Positions 1 through 5,541 of a stretch of 7,243 bases of DNA are shown here, piece after piece. Within the stretch, counting starts at the first letter, position 1. Each line of letters starts with the position of its first letter. The stretch is from Pseudomonadota bacterium. Lineage in GTDB: Bacteria; Desulfobacterota; BSN033; WVXP01; G020346125. The stretch is taken from assembly GCA_030672465.1 (NCBI GenBank), contig DAOVGJ010000245.1, positions 1 to 7,243 of the forward strand. The letters run 5' to 3'. The position numbers were made by a program, and so were the translations under genes. Under the pieces are notes generated by a model that was given only the letters and a program-made list of their open reading frames with translations, ran no database searches and was not told the DNA's origin.

Positions 1-140
1 AAAGCCGAAGGGCTGCGTTCCGCTTCATCCTTCGTCACTGCAGCGTACTTCTATGTACGCCTCATTCCTCAGGATTTGCGCGCCTTGCATCTGGATCTTT
101 TTTCTTTGCCGTCTGATTTAGACTTTTTACGAAATCATCA
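1..140. repeat. Intergenic repeat-like sequence with hairpin
   Basis: This non-coding stretch contains a perfect 6-bp inverted repeat, GCGTAC at 43-48 and GTACGC at 55-60, around a 6-nt loop. It ends near 123-140 in a tract containing CTTTTTACGAAATCATC. No convincing ORF crosses it. The overall pattern (short GC-rich hairpin, CCTCATTCCTC, and a tail with TTTTTACGA) resembles dispersed intergenic repeats I recall from Desulfobacterota-type genomes. That resemblance is from memory and only one copy is visible here, so the repeat status is inferred. The left boundary may lie outside the window. Confidence 0.4.
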
Positions 141-411
141 ACTTTAGAATGGGGGAAAAAATATTTTTGAGCGGCGAAGAGGGTCTTTTTCAGAGATCTC
201 GAATGCATTGGCCTCCCTTTGTACAATGGAACAAGTCCTTGAGTCCGGGAGCGAGATTTGTATCACGGGTCAGGGAGTTCCAGATTTCCCTTGACTTGAA
301 CCCATCGACCGATATAATCAGAGATGTCCTGAGATCGTGCTTGAGGAAACGGAATCCCATTATCCATGAATGGGGAGATCGAAGGTTCCGAAAAAAGACA
401 GGAGGTGTGCC
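141..411 (+). other. Non-coding leader region of the epimerase-like gene
   Basis: No credible gene is seen here. An open frame starting at 149 overlaps both the promoter at 291-318 and the start of the next gene; its composition is unlike a conserved protein, so it is discounted. Downstream of the promoter the predicted transcript leader is about 87 nt. It holds a small hairpin, CCCATT at 356-361 pairing with AATGGG at 369-374 around a 7-nt loop, and then the Shine-Dalgarno sequence at 400-407. No riboswitch class is recognised. Confidence 0.4.
291..318 (+). promoter_or_regulatory. Sigma70-type promoter of the epimerase-like gene
   Basis: A -35 box TTGACT (291-296) and a perfect -10 box TATAAT (313-318) are separated by 16 bp. 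Transcription should start near 325 and run into the VOC-family gene at 412. This is one of the two best promoter matches in the window. Confidence 0.7.
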
Positions 412-831
412 ATGAAGGTGAATAAGATCGATCACATCTGCATTGCGGTAAAGGACCTTGAAGCGGCGAGGAAAATCTGGGAACCAATTCTGGGGAAATC
501 CAAACCCGACGATCCCTACGTGGATGAGCCCGAAAAGATCAGGGTAGCGAGGTACTGGCTAGGCGATGTAGGATTCGAGTTGATGGAGTCCACAACCCCT
601 GACGGTGATGTTGCAAAGTTTATCGAGAAGAGGGGAGAGGGCATTATGCTTATCGGGTTGAATGTGGATAATACCCGAGAGGCCACGGAGGAGCTGAAGG
701 CCAAGGGTTACACGTTCATAGGCGGCGCGAGGCCGTTCAGGAACTGCGAATTTGCGTTTATTCATCCCAAAGACGTCAACGGCGTACTCTTGGAGCTCAT
801 CGACTATCCCTGGGATGAATTTAAGAAATAA
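412..831 (+). CDS. VOC-family protein, methylmalonyl-CoA epimerase-like
   Basis: The 139-residue protein has the length and paired beta-alpha-beta-beta-beta pattern of the vicinal oxygen chelate fold. It resembles methylmalonyl-CoA epimerase, a cytosolic enzyme that interconverts the R and S epimers in propionate metabolism. Family-like segments are HICIAVKDLEAA (8-19), the GD-x3-EL-x-E strand (51-59), KFIEKRGEGI (69-78) and the terminal HPK...GVLLELID (118-131). Epimerases use a divalent metal held by His, Gln or Glu, His and Glu. Here His8, Glu56 and Glu128 fit, but the usual HH pair after GEGI is Met79-Leu80, so one metal ligand appears lost. The reaction is therefore uncertain: it may be a related lyase, a binding protein or an altered epimerase. 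The start at 412 is chosen because AGGAGGTG lies just upstream (400-407); an ATG at 370 has no such site. It is apparently monocistronic, with no mutase genes nearby. Confidence 0.8.
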   Translation: MKVNKIDHICIAVKDLEAARKIWEPILGKSKPDDPYVDEPEKIRVARYWLGDVGFELMESTTPDGDVAKFIEKRGEGIMLIGLNVDNTREATEELKAKGYTFIGGARPFRNCEFAFIHPKDVNGVLLELIDYPWDEFKK

Positions 832-855
832 GTTGGCTTTTCCTTAGTTTTTTTT
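822..855 (+). terminator. Candidate intrinsic terminator
   Basis: An imperfect AT-rich stem (822-832 pairing with 837-846, with one mismatch and one bulged base) around a TTGG loop is followed by eight T residues at 848-855. It overlaps the stop codon of the epimerase-like gene. The stem is weak in GC, so efficiency is doubtful, but its position and T-run fit transcription ending after this single gene. Confidence 0.45.
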
Positions 856-1031
856 CCACCAGATTGTGAAAAAATGGACAGGAAGTGAACCTGAGGAGGT
901 CCATCTTTGGAGAAGACTCTTTACCCGATCTTCCCAGGATAGGCCTCCGCAGATTCAAGTATCCTCACCATTTACCCTTCGGATTCGCGACCTCCCCTGT
1001 ACTTGAGGACTTTTCTGTGATGATTTCCAGA

Positions 1032-1047
1032 GATAACGACGGTTATC
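1032..1047. promoter_or_regulatory. Perfect dyad upstream of the flavoprotein gene
   Basis: GATAAC (1032-1037) and GTTATC (1042-1047) form a perfect 6-bp inverted repeat with a 4-nt centre, 28 bp ahead of the flavoprotein start codon. It could be an operator or a leader hairpin. No good -35/-10 pair was found in the 244-bp gap between 832 and 1075, and nothing else was recognised there. Confidence 0.3.
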
Positions 1048-1075
1048 CATAAGTATTACGGCTATGGAGGAGCCG

Positions 1076-1789
1076 ATGCACATCCTCGCCATCCATGGTA
1101 GTCCGAGTATGAAAAGGGGAAAAACCTATCTCGTATTGGAGAAACTCTTGAAAGGTGCCGAGAAGGCGGGGGCAATTACTGAGGTTGTATTTCTGCAAAA
1201 GGAAACAATCGGGGAATGTACGGGGTGTCTTACCTGTTGGATCAAGACCCCAGGCAAATGTTTTCAGAAAGATGATATGGCGGAACTGATCGAGAAGCTC
1301 AAGAGGACGGATCTCATGATCCTGGCAACCCCAGTTTATGTGGACGGGATGACGGGCCAGTGCAAGAATTTCATTGACCGCCTCATTCCCTTGTTGGATC
1401 CCCATTATGAGATTCGGGATGGGCACTTCCGCCATGTGGTGAAGGAGAAGTATTGCAGCAAGATTTTTCTCATCAGCGTCTGCGCCTTTCACGAGATGGA
1501 CAACTTCGACCCGCTGATCCTTCATATCAAGCGGGCTGCAAAAAACCTCAATATGGAGCATATGGGAGAGATCCTTCGACCGGCGGTTTATAGTTTGGGT
1601 ATGAAGAAAGTGGGCTCCGATGCCATTGGGAAAGTCATGGAGGCATTTGAAAGGGCTGGGAAGGAGTTGGTGGAAAATGGCGTCGTTTCGGAGAAGACCC
1701 GGCAGGAGGCGACCAACGAAATCGTTCCCAAGGAGGCATATCTTCGGACCATCAATAGATACTTTGATGCTCAGATTGGACGGAGATAA
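1076..1789 (+). CDS. Flavodoxin-fold iron-sulfur flavoprotein (NADPH-dependent FMN reductase-like)
   Basis: The protein has 237 residues and should be a soluble FMN-binding redox protein. The N-terminal strand and phosphate loop (ILAIHGSPSMKRGKT, 3-17) and the later ATPVYVDGMTGQCKNFIDRL segment (84-103) are typical of the NADPH-dependent FMN reductase/flavodoxin-like family. A compact cysteine motif, Cys48-x2-Cys51-x2-Cys54-x7-Cys62, matches the pattern of archaeal and bacterial iron-sulfur flavoproteins that bind a [4Fe-4S] cluster and FMN and shuttle electrons in anaerobes. The C-terminal part (from about 165) is less conserved and probably helical. The ATG at 1076 is preferred over the ATG at 1064 because a TGGAGG ribosome site (1065-1070) sits 5 nt before it and overlaps the earlier codon. 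Partner and substrate cannot be told from context: neighbours on both sides are separated by more than 170 bp and are functionally unrelated. Fold assignment is firm, specific activity unknown. Confidence 0.85.
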   Translation: MHILAIHGSPSMKRGKTYLVLEKLLKGAEKAGAITEVVFLQKETIGECTGCLTCWIKTPGKCFQKDDMAELIEKLKRTDLMILATPVYVDGMTGQCKNFIDRLIPLLDPHYEIRDGHFRHVVKEKYCSKIFLISVCAFHEMDNFDPLILHIKRAAKNLNMEHMGEILRPAVYSLGMKKVGSDAIGKVMEAFERAGKELVENGVVSEKTRQEATNEIVPKEAYLRTINRYFDAQIGRR

Positions 1790-1955
1790 CCCGCGGCTCT
1801 CGAAATAGCTTGACTTTCCCTCTACAATGCAGCAGTATTAGGCAGAGGCAGGAAGGCAGGGTAGTGGGCTAGTGGTTAAGGGGATTTACCGCGGAGATTC
1901 GGATTTCCAGACAGTTTCATCCGTGGAGATCATGTGAGGACGTTAGGGAACTCGA

Positions 1956-1970
1956 TATAGTGGCCTTATG
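1956..1970 (+). promoter_or_regulatory. Possible -10 element giving a leaderless transcript
   Basis: TATAGT (1956-1961) matches the -10 consensus at five of six positions. Transcription would begin about 6-7 nt later, at the ATG itself (1968). No Shine-Dalgarno sequence precedes this ATG, and an in-frame stop at 1944-1946 rules out a longer start. The -35 region (GTGAGG at 1934-1939, 16-bp spacer) is weak. Confidence 0.35.
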
Positions 1971-2804
1971 GACCGCTTTTTGAATCAATTGATTCAATTG
2001 CAGGAACTCAATTTTGTCCTTTCGGAACAGCGCACGTTGGTCCCCAAAAACCGTTTGGCGGATCTCGAAAGCTCCATCAGGGCATTGATAGGAAACCTTC
2101 CCCAGGACATTGCAACCCTTTATCGAAGATTGCAGGAGCGTCACCAGGCAGCGGTCGTTCCCGAAGCTAATGGGACGTGTTCCGGTTGTGGTATCTCCTT
2201 GCCCACCTCGCTGGCGGGAGAAATTAGATCCGGGAAGGGAATTCAACAATGCCCAAATTGCAGGAGAATCCTGTATCATCTTGAGGGAGCACCTAAACAA
2301 CTAAGAAGGCGTCTCGAGCGGACAGGAAGGCCGAGGGCTGGCGTTGCCCGATTCTCCTCCAAGGAACTGATGCTTCCCCGCATTGAGGCGGAAGACCGGG
2401 ATGATGCTATTTCCGCGTTGATCCAATTGATGGCCGCCAAGGAGTTTGTTGAAAATCCGGAAAGTTTGTTAGGAGCTACCCTTCAGCGAGAGTCAATCAT
2501 ATCAACCGCCTTGGAGCACGGCCTCGCATTTCCACACGTCCGTGGCGTGGAGGGCGGGGGTTTGACCTTTTCCCTGGGATTGAAGAAAAAAGGATTGAAG
2601 TTTGATCGCTCCAAGGGCCGGTTGACCCGCATCATTTTCTTCATCGTCATTCCCTCAGCGGCCAGCGTATTTTACCTCCAGCTCTTATCCGGTTTTATAG
2701 AGACATTTCGTCAGGAGCGCGCGCGCAAAGAAATATTGGCCTGTAAAACCCCCGAGGAAATGTGGACGACGCTTAACACCCTGACGGAGAAAACCATCCC
2801 ATAG
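1968..2804 (+). CDS. C4 zinc ribbon - PTS EIIA (PtsN/fructose-mannitol type) fusion protein
   Basis: The 278-residue protein joins two domains. Residues 1-60 are helical and possibly coiled coil. They lead into a C4 zinc ribbon of the zf-RING_7 type, with Cys71-x2-Cys74 and Cys95-x2-Cys98 and the family-typical ending CPNCRRILY (95-103). A basic linker (109-125) follows. Residues about 132-275 form an EIIA type 2 domain, with RE at 174-175, ST at 179-180 and the phosphorylatable His190 in GLAFPH. The second His commonly found in this family, before the L-x-x-L helix, appears to be Tyr236. EIIA domains accept phosphate from HPr and either pass it to EIIB or act as regulators like PtsN. No EIIB, EIIC, HPr or EI gene is nearby, so a regulatory role is inferred, with the zinc ribbon perhaps contacting RNA, DNA or protein. 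The start has no ribosome site. The next gene follows after 23 bp. Confidence 0.8.
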   Translation: MDRFLNQLIQLQELNFVLSEQRTLVPKNRLADLESSIRALIGNLPQDIATLYRRLQERHQAAVVPEANGTCSGCGISLPTSLAGEIRSGKGIQQCPNCRRILYHLEGAPKQLRRRLERTGRPRAGVARFSSKELMLPRIEAEDRDDAISALIQLMAAKEFVENPESLLGATLQRESIISTALEHGLAFPHVRGVEGGGLTFSLGLKKKGLKFDRSKGRLTRIIFFIVIPSAASVFYLQLLSGFIETFRQERARKEILACKTPEEMWTTLNTLTEKTIP

Positions 2805-2827
2805 ATTGGATTGATCAGGAGGCATAT

Positions 2828-2986
2828 ATGGCTATCACTAAGAATGTGGTGAGGGGTGAGAGGATCCTCCGCGCTATTATAGGCGTTATTCTTATCCTTT
2901 TTGGCTTTTTTTTGGCTGGATTCTGGAAGCCGTTATCCATTGTTGTCGGCGGCCTTTTGGCACTAACCGCCATTGTTGGACACTGA
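2828..2986 (+). CDS. Small DUF2892/YgaP-type membrane protein
   Basis: A 52-residue ORF has a strong AGGAGG site (2817-2822) 5 nt before its ATG. The N-terminal segment NVVRGERILRAIIG (6-19) fits the DUF2892 pattern of a short polar start with an ER-x-x-R turn leading into a membrane helix. Two hydrophobic helices are seen, about residues 15-31 and 36-50, separated by GFWKP. The protein is predicted to sit in the inner membrane; the function of the family is not established. Family members often continue with a G-x-CPLY motif after the second helix, but this one ends at AIVGH, so it is a short version. Neither alternative frame downstream restores the motif, which argues against a simple frameshift. 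It lies 23 bp after the zinc ribbon-EIIA gene and is probably cotranscribed with it, though a functional link is unproven. Confidence 0.7.
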   Translation: MAITKNVVRGERILRAIIGVILILFGFFLAGFWKPLSIVVGGLLALTAIVGH

Positions 2987-3002
2987 CCCTGAAAGGGATT
3001 TG

Positions 3003-3076
3003 TGCTGAAGGTCTTCAGCAAGAAATGACCAGTCCTCCTCTCCATCCACATTCGAGGGCTTAATCCATCGAGCCCT
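3003..3076. terminator. Two dyads in the convergent intergenic region
   Basis: Between the convergent DUF2892-like and radical SAM genes lie two inverted repeats: TGCTGAAG (3003-3010) with CTTCAGCA (3013-3020), and AGGGCT (3055-3060) with AGCCCT (3071-3076). Either could halt transcription from one or both sides. Neither has a proper T-run in the right place, so intrinsic termination is only suggested by position and symmetry. Confidence 0.3.
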
Positions 3077-3111
3077 AAAAGCTCCGTTACTGATTAACAT
3101 CGGCCCAATCT

Positions 3112-3870
3112 TCATTCGCTTTCAGGTGGTACCCTGTTTGGTTGAAAGGCTGTCCGGTAGCTGACGTTGAACCGGTTGAGGCGGTCCAAGACATGGGGGT
3201 AGAGGATCAATTCCTCCTCTTCGAATTCCTCCATAAGGGACGGCATCATAACGAAGATTCGCCTTCTCAGCCTTTCAAGTTTTTTGGGGGAGGAGAAGGA
3301 GATCATGACGGCGGGATTACAGCTAACACCGACATCGAATAGATACTCAAGGGCTCGCAGTTGAAGGTCAAATCCCTCGGGCATGGAGTTGGTGAGCATG
3401 GTAAATTCATCCCGGTCACAGCCTTTTATGGAAACCCTTACGTGGAGAAAGGGGAAACCAGCCAGATCTTTGGCATAGCTCTTGTCGGAACCGATCAGAA
3501 TTCCGTTCGTCTCAAGAATAAAGAGATGCCCTTCCCAGCGGAGCTTATCGAGCAATCGAAGGAGGTGGGATCTTCCAATGGTGGGTTCTCCTCCGCTCAG
3601 CCTCAATTGTGTGAGTCCTTTCTTTCGAGCTTTTGAGAGAAGCTTCCGGGCCACCTCATGGGGGTTATAGAATGATCCTACATTCGTTGGGTTAAACAAA
3701 AGGGGATCCCTTACCCAGCAGAACTTGCAGAGGAGGCCACATCCCACGCAATCACCAGTGGCGATGCCGCCATACCATCTATCCGTTCGAAATCGATAAT
3801 ATTTGCGAAGTTCCCCCCTGACTACCCTCCTTTTAATGACTTTATGCCTTGCCACTGGGTCGTAGGCCAT
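3112..3870 (-). CDS. Radical SAM protein of unknown function
   Basis: The 252-residue protein carries the radical SAM signature Cys44-x3-Cys48-x2-Cys51, with the usual aromatic residue (Phe50) before the last Cys. This cluster binds [4Fe-4S] and cleaves S-adenosylmethionine. A further Cys41 precedes the motif, giving C-x2-C-x3-C-x2-C. The SAM-contacting SGGEP segment is at 92-96, ETNG at 120-123 and the strand VRVSIKG at 144-150, so the core barrel looks intact. It resembles the compact PFL-activase-like radical SAM proteins often left uncharacterised in archaea and anaerobic bacteria. There is no SPASM-like Cys cluster at the C-terminus; later cysteines are only 151 and 184. The substrate cannot be inferred. 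The start at 3870 has only a weak GGGGA site, but no better start is visible nearby. It lies 62 bp after the 85-residue gene on the same strand, so the two are probably cotranscribed. Confidence 0.85.
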   Translation of the reverse strand: MAYDPVARHKVIKRRVVRGELRKYYRFRTDRWYGGIATGDCVGCGLLCKFCWVRDPLLFNPTNVGSFYNPHEVARKLLSKARKKGLTQLRLSGGEPTIGRSHLLRLLDKLRWEGHLFILETNGILIGSDKSYAKDLAGFPFLHVRVSIKGCDRDEFTMLTNSMPEGFDLQLRALEYLFDVGVSCNPAVMISFSSPKKLERLRRRIFVMMPSLMEEFEEEELILYPHVLDRLNRFNVSYRTAFQPNRVPPESE

Positions 3871-3932
3871 CGGTATTTCCCCATGGAAAACAACATAACA
3901 GGTCAGGAGGCATTCGAGATGCTTTCTTTCCC

Positions 3933-4190
3933 CTATCCCCTTTTTCGTTTCTTCTCCTCGACCACGACCTCCACTTCCGCCATCCCCTTTTTTCGGATTA
4001 ATTCAGGGGGTTCCCCCAATTCATAGGTGATGACGAACTCATCTCTCGGCAGGAAATAGCTCGAGCTGAGTGATTTTTCGATGAATTCCTCCTCTGGGAT
4101 CCCAGCGATGTAAAGGATGCCCCGGTGGATGAAGACGTCCACACCGGGATATTTCTCTATGGCTTGCCTCAGTTTCTTCCTCAAACTCAT
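3933..4190 (-). CDS. Uncharacterised 85-residue protein
   Basis: I do not recognise this protein. It begins with a basic amphipathic helix (SLRKKLRQAIEKY, 2-14), then a likely beta strand pair (VDVFIHRGILYIAGI, 17-31), an acidic turn, and a strand-like FVITYELG segment (52-59). It ends in a charged tail rich in Glu and Lys. The region around 14-31 vaguely recalls a BON-type helix-strand pattern, but this is too weak to assign. No Cys, signal peptide or membrane helix is present. The start is supported by a strong AAGGAGG site just upstream on the minus strand (AGGAGG complementary to 4196-4201), 5 nt from the ATG. Another frame starting 4 nt earlier is open but gives an unlikely His/Pro-rich sequence. 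The radical SAM gene follows after 62 bp, so it may be that enzyme's partner or substrate, which is inference from position only. Confidence 0.6.
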   Translation of the reverse strand: MSLRKKLRQAIEKYPGVDVFIHRGILYIAGIPEEEFIEKSLSSSYFLPRDEFVITYELGEPPELIRKKGMAEVEVVVEEKKRKRG

Positions 4191-4267
4191 CCATTCCTCC
4201 TTTCCTGTAATCAGTGGATTTCAATGAGATCCCCGAAAAACTCGGCAAATGGAGTTCTACGCCTGAA

Positions 4268-4296
4268 CTTATCACTTAGTTTTACTAAAATGTGAA
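4268..4296 (-). promoter_or_regulatory. Promoter with centred palindrome for the 85-residue/radical SAM unit
   Basis: On the minus strand, TTCACA (4296-4291, five of six matches to the -35 consensus) and GATAAG (4273-4268, four of six) are 17 bp apart, with transcription predicted near 4261. A palindrome, TTAGT-TTT-ACTAA (4276-4288), sits exactly in the middle of the spacer, where a bound regulator could block or reshape the promoter. Confidence 0.45.
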
Positions 4297-4319
4297 TCAC
4301 GGCACTTTAGCATTAGATA

Positions 4320-4336
4320 CAGATAACTTATATCTG
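4320..4336. promoter_or_regulatory. Inverted repeat upstream of the minus-strand promoter
   Basis: CAGATA (4320-4325) and TATCTG (4331-4336) form a perfect 6-bp dyad with a 5-nt centre. It lies about 24 bp upstream of the -35 box of the 85-residue/radical SAM promoter, so it could be an activator site or simply a hairpin. The role is unproven. Confidence 0.3.
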
Positions 4337-4339
4337 ACA

Positions 4340-4406
4340 GCAGCACCGCAGGACTGCAACACCACAGCACCTTTTTTTGACTGTAGCACTGCACCACGGC
4401 CACTCC
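4340..4406. repeat. Degenerate 8-nt tandem repeat
   Basis: Four consecutive octamers from 4340 to 4371 approximate GCAGCACY (for example GCAGCACC, then GCAGGACT). An 11-nt T-rich interruption (4372-4382) follows, then three more decayed octamers from 4383 to 4406, the first GTAGCACT. The region is in the 278-bp gap between the uracil-DNA glycosylase and the 85-residue gene, and no coding frame explains it. Just beyond is a short GC hairpin, GGCG (4407-4410) with CGCC (4415-4418). Confidence 0.45.
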
Positions 4407-4468
4407 GGCGTTTGCGCCCGAAAGGAGATTTTTCAAGCATCTTCCCATAGTATCTCAAAAGAGCATTC

Positions 4469-5164
4469 TTAACAAGAACAGCTCAAAAGGCTCCTTGCCC
4501 GTTCGAAAATAGATTCGAACATTGGCCCTGTCAGGCGTCCAGTCTGGGTATTCTGTTGACTTGGGTGATAGGAAGCGAGGAGGATTTTGCCATCAGGAAG
4601 CAGATATTCAGGGCCATGTCCGAACTTCATTTCGGGAGGAGACTTTGTCTCCCTAAATAGGACCTTTAGGAGTCCATGAAAGGCGATCTGTCCCAAGGCT
4701 ACGATAACCTGAATTTCCTTCAAAAGGACTATTTCCTCGGTGAGATAGGGACGGCAGTTTTCAATCTCCTCTTTTTGCGGCTTATTTTTTGGAGGAGCGC
4801 ACCGGATAATAGCGGTGATGAAACAGTTCCGGAGAGCCAGTCTATCTTTCCTGTTGATGGATTGGGGTTGATTGGCGAATTCAAAGCGGTGCAGGGTGCT
4901 GATAAGCCAATCGCCGGAACGATCACCCGTGAACATTCGTCCGGTACGATTGCCTCCATGGGCTGCAGGGGCTAAACCGACGATGAGGAGTTTTCCCGTC
5001 GGATCGCCGAAACCAGGAAGGGGCCTTCCCCAGTAGTGCCAGTTTTGGTAGCGAAGTCGTTTCTCCCGAGCCACCTGTTCGCGGTATGCCACGAGCCTTG
5101 GACATTTGCGGCACTGGATGATACGATCGCCAAGCCAATTAAGTTCTCTTGCAGACCGGTCCAT
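4469..5164 (-). CDS. udgB: Uracil-DNA glycosylase, family 5 (UdgB type)
   Basis: The 231-residue protein removes uracil, and probably other deaminated bases, from DNA to begin base excision repair. Motif A, GLAPAAHGGNRTGRMFTGD (63-81), is the family 5 form, in which the catalytic polar residue of other families is replaced by Ala. Motif B, HPSQQNTQTGR (200-210), also fits. Four cysteines expected to hold a [4Fe-4S] cluster are present: Cys18-x2-Cys21 near the N-terminus, then Cys122 and Cys137. Length and motif order agree with a complete enzyme. It ends in an extra SCSC tail of unknown meaning. The start is supported by GGAGG on the minus strand (complement of 5171-5175), 6 nt before the ATG. 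It is transcribed divergently from hflX. Enzymes of this type are best known from thermophiles and high-GC bacteria. Confidence 0.92.
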   Translation of the reverse strand: MDRSARELNWLGDRIIQCRKCPRLVAYREQVAREKRLRYQNWHYWGRPLPGFGDPTGKLLIVGLAPAAHGGNRTGRMFTGDRSGDWLISTLHRFEFANQPQSINRKDRLALRNCFITAIIRCAPPKNKPQKEEIENCRPYLTEEIVLLKEIQVIVALGQIAFHGLLKVLFRETKSPPEMKFGHGPEYLLPDGKILLASYHPSQQNTQTGRLTGPMFESIFERARSLLSCSC

Positions 5165-5477
5165 TCCTTCCCTCCGTACCGTTGAACCTTGATGCGCCCC
5201 CCATGGCGGTGTAGGTTACATAGACCGGCAAAAATTATACTATAGATTCGGTCACGATAACATAGAGGAGGCACGATCTTTCCCATCCCATGAGGCTCCT
5301 GAAAAATGGGTTTCTCAAGAAACTTAGTTCTCGATTCGGAAATGCGGTAAGTATTTTGCCCATGATTTGCTCGCTCAGCACCTCAGCCAGAGCTTAGGCT
5401 CGAGGACTCAGCCGCAGCCTGATAAAGTTCGACTGAGAACTGATGGATCGAGGTACCGAGAAGACCCCCGATTGTTT
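5165..5477. other. Divergent intergenic region between udgB and hflX
   Basis: No gene is seen in these 313 bases. The left part holds the udgB leader and -10 box. A short hairpin, GTTTC (5310-5314) with GAAAC (5319-5323) around TCAA, is present. The stretch 5380-5460 has several weakly related CTCAGC and CTGAG words but no stable structure that I can defend. Small open frames reaching into this region from udgB are shadows. Confidence 0.4.
5234..5239 (-). promoter_or_regulatory. -10 box of the udgB promoter
   Basis: A perfect TATAAT is read on the minus strand about 70 bp ahead of the udgB start. No good -35 box is found at 15-19 bp. A 5-bp dyad, GACCG (5223-5227) with CGGTC (5249-5253), flanks it but may be chance. 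Confidence 0.4.
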
Positions 5478-5505
5478 TTGATTATTGGTTCCTTTGTGGT
5501 ATAAT
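5478..5505 (+). promoter_or_regulatory. Sigma70-type promoter of hflX with flanking dyad
   Basis: TTGATT (5478-5483) and a perfect TATAAT (5500-5505) are 16 bp apart, placing transcription start near 5512. A perfect 7-bp inverted repeat, TTGTGGT (5494-5500) and ACCACAA (5513-5519), surrounds the -10 box and start point, which is where a repressor would bind. Confidence 0.65.
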
Positions 5506-5541
5506 TTCGTAAACCACAACGGGATTCAGGGAGCAATCGCC

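Noticed and set aside
149..415. Open frame of 88 codons ahead of the epimerase-like gene
   Set aside because: It runs through the strong promoter at 291-318 and overlaps the next gene's start; it has no ribosome site and no recognisable protein pattern.
895..940. Short leader peptide after GAGGAGG at about 891-899, starting with TTG at 907
   Set aside because: Only about 11 codons from a TTG, with no sign of an attenuator or codon bias; likely chance.
1043..1561. 172-codon minus-strand frame opposite the flavoprotein gene
   Set aside because: It is antisense to a gene with clear family motifs and its translation resembles no known fold.
1810..1841. TTGACT followed by TACAAT and TATTAG as a promoter for the EIIA fusion gene
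   Set aside because: The spacers are 7 and 20 bp, both outside the usual range, and the -10 matches at a workable distance are poor.
1870..1890. tRNA-like words (GGGCTAGTGGTTAAGG)
   Set aside because: No acceptor stem, anticodon arm or T-loop can be built around them.
4340..4406. CRISPR-like array
   Set aside because: Units are 8 nt, contiguous and degenerate, with no unique spacers and no cas genes nearby.
4972..5286. 104-codon minus-strand frame overlapping the start of udgB
   Set aside because: It covers the udgB leader and promoter and overlaps the strongly supported family 5 glycosylase in another frame.
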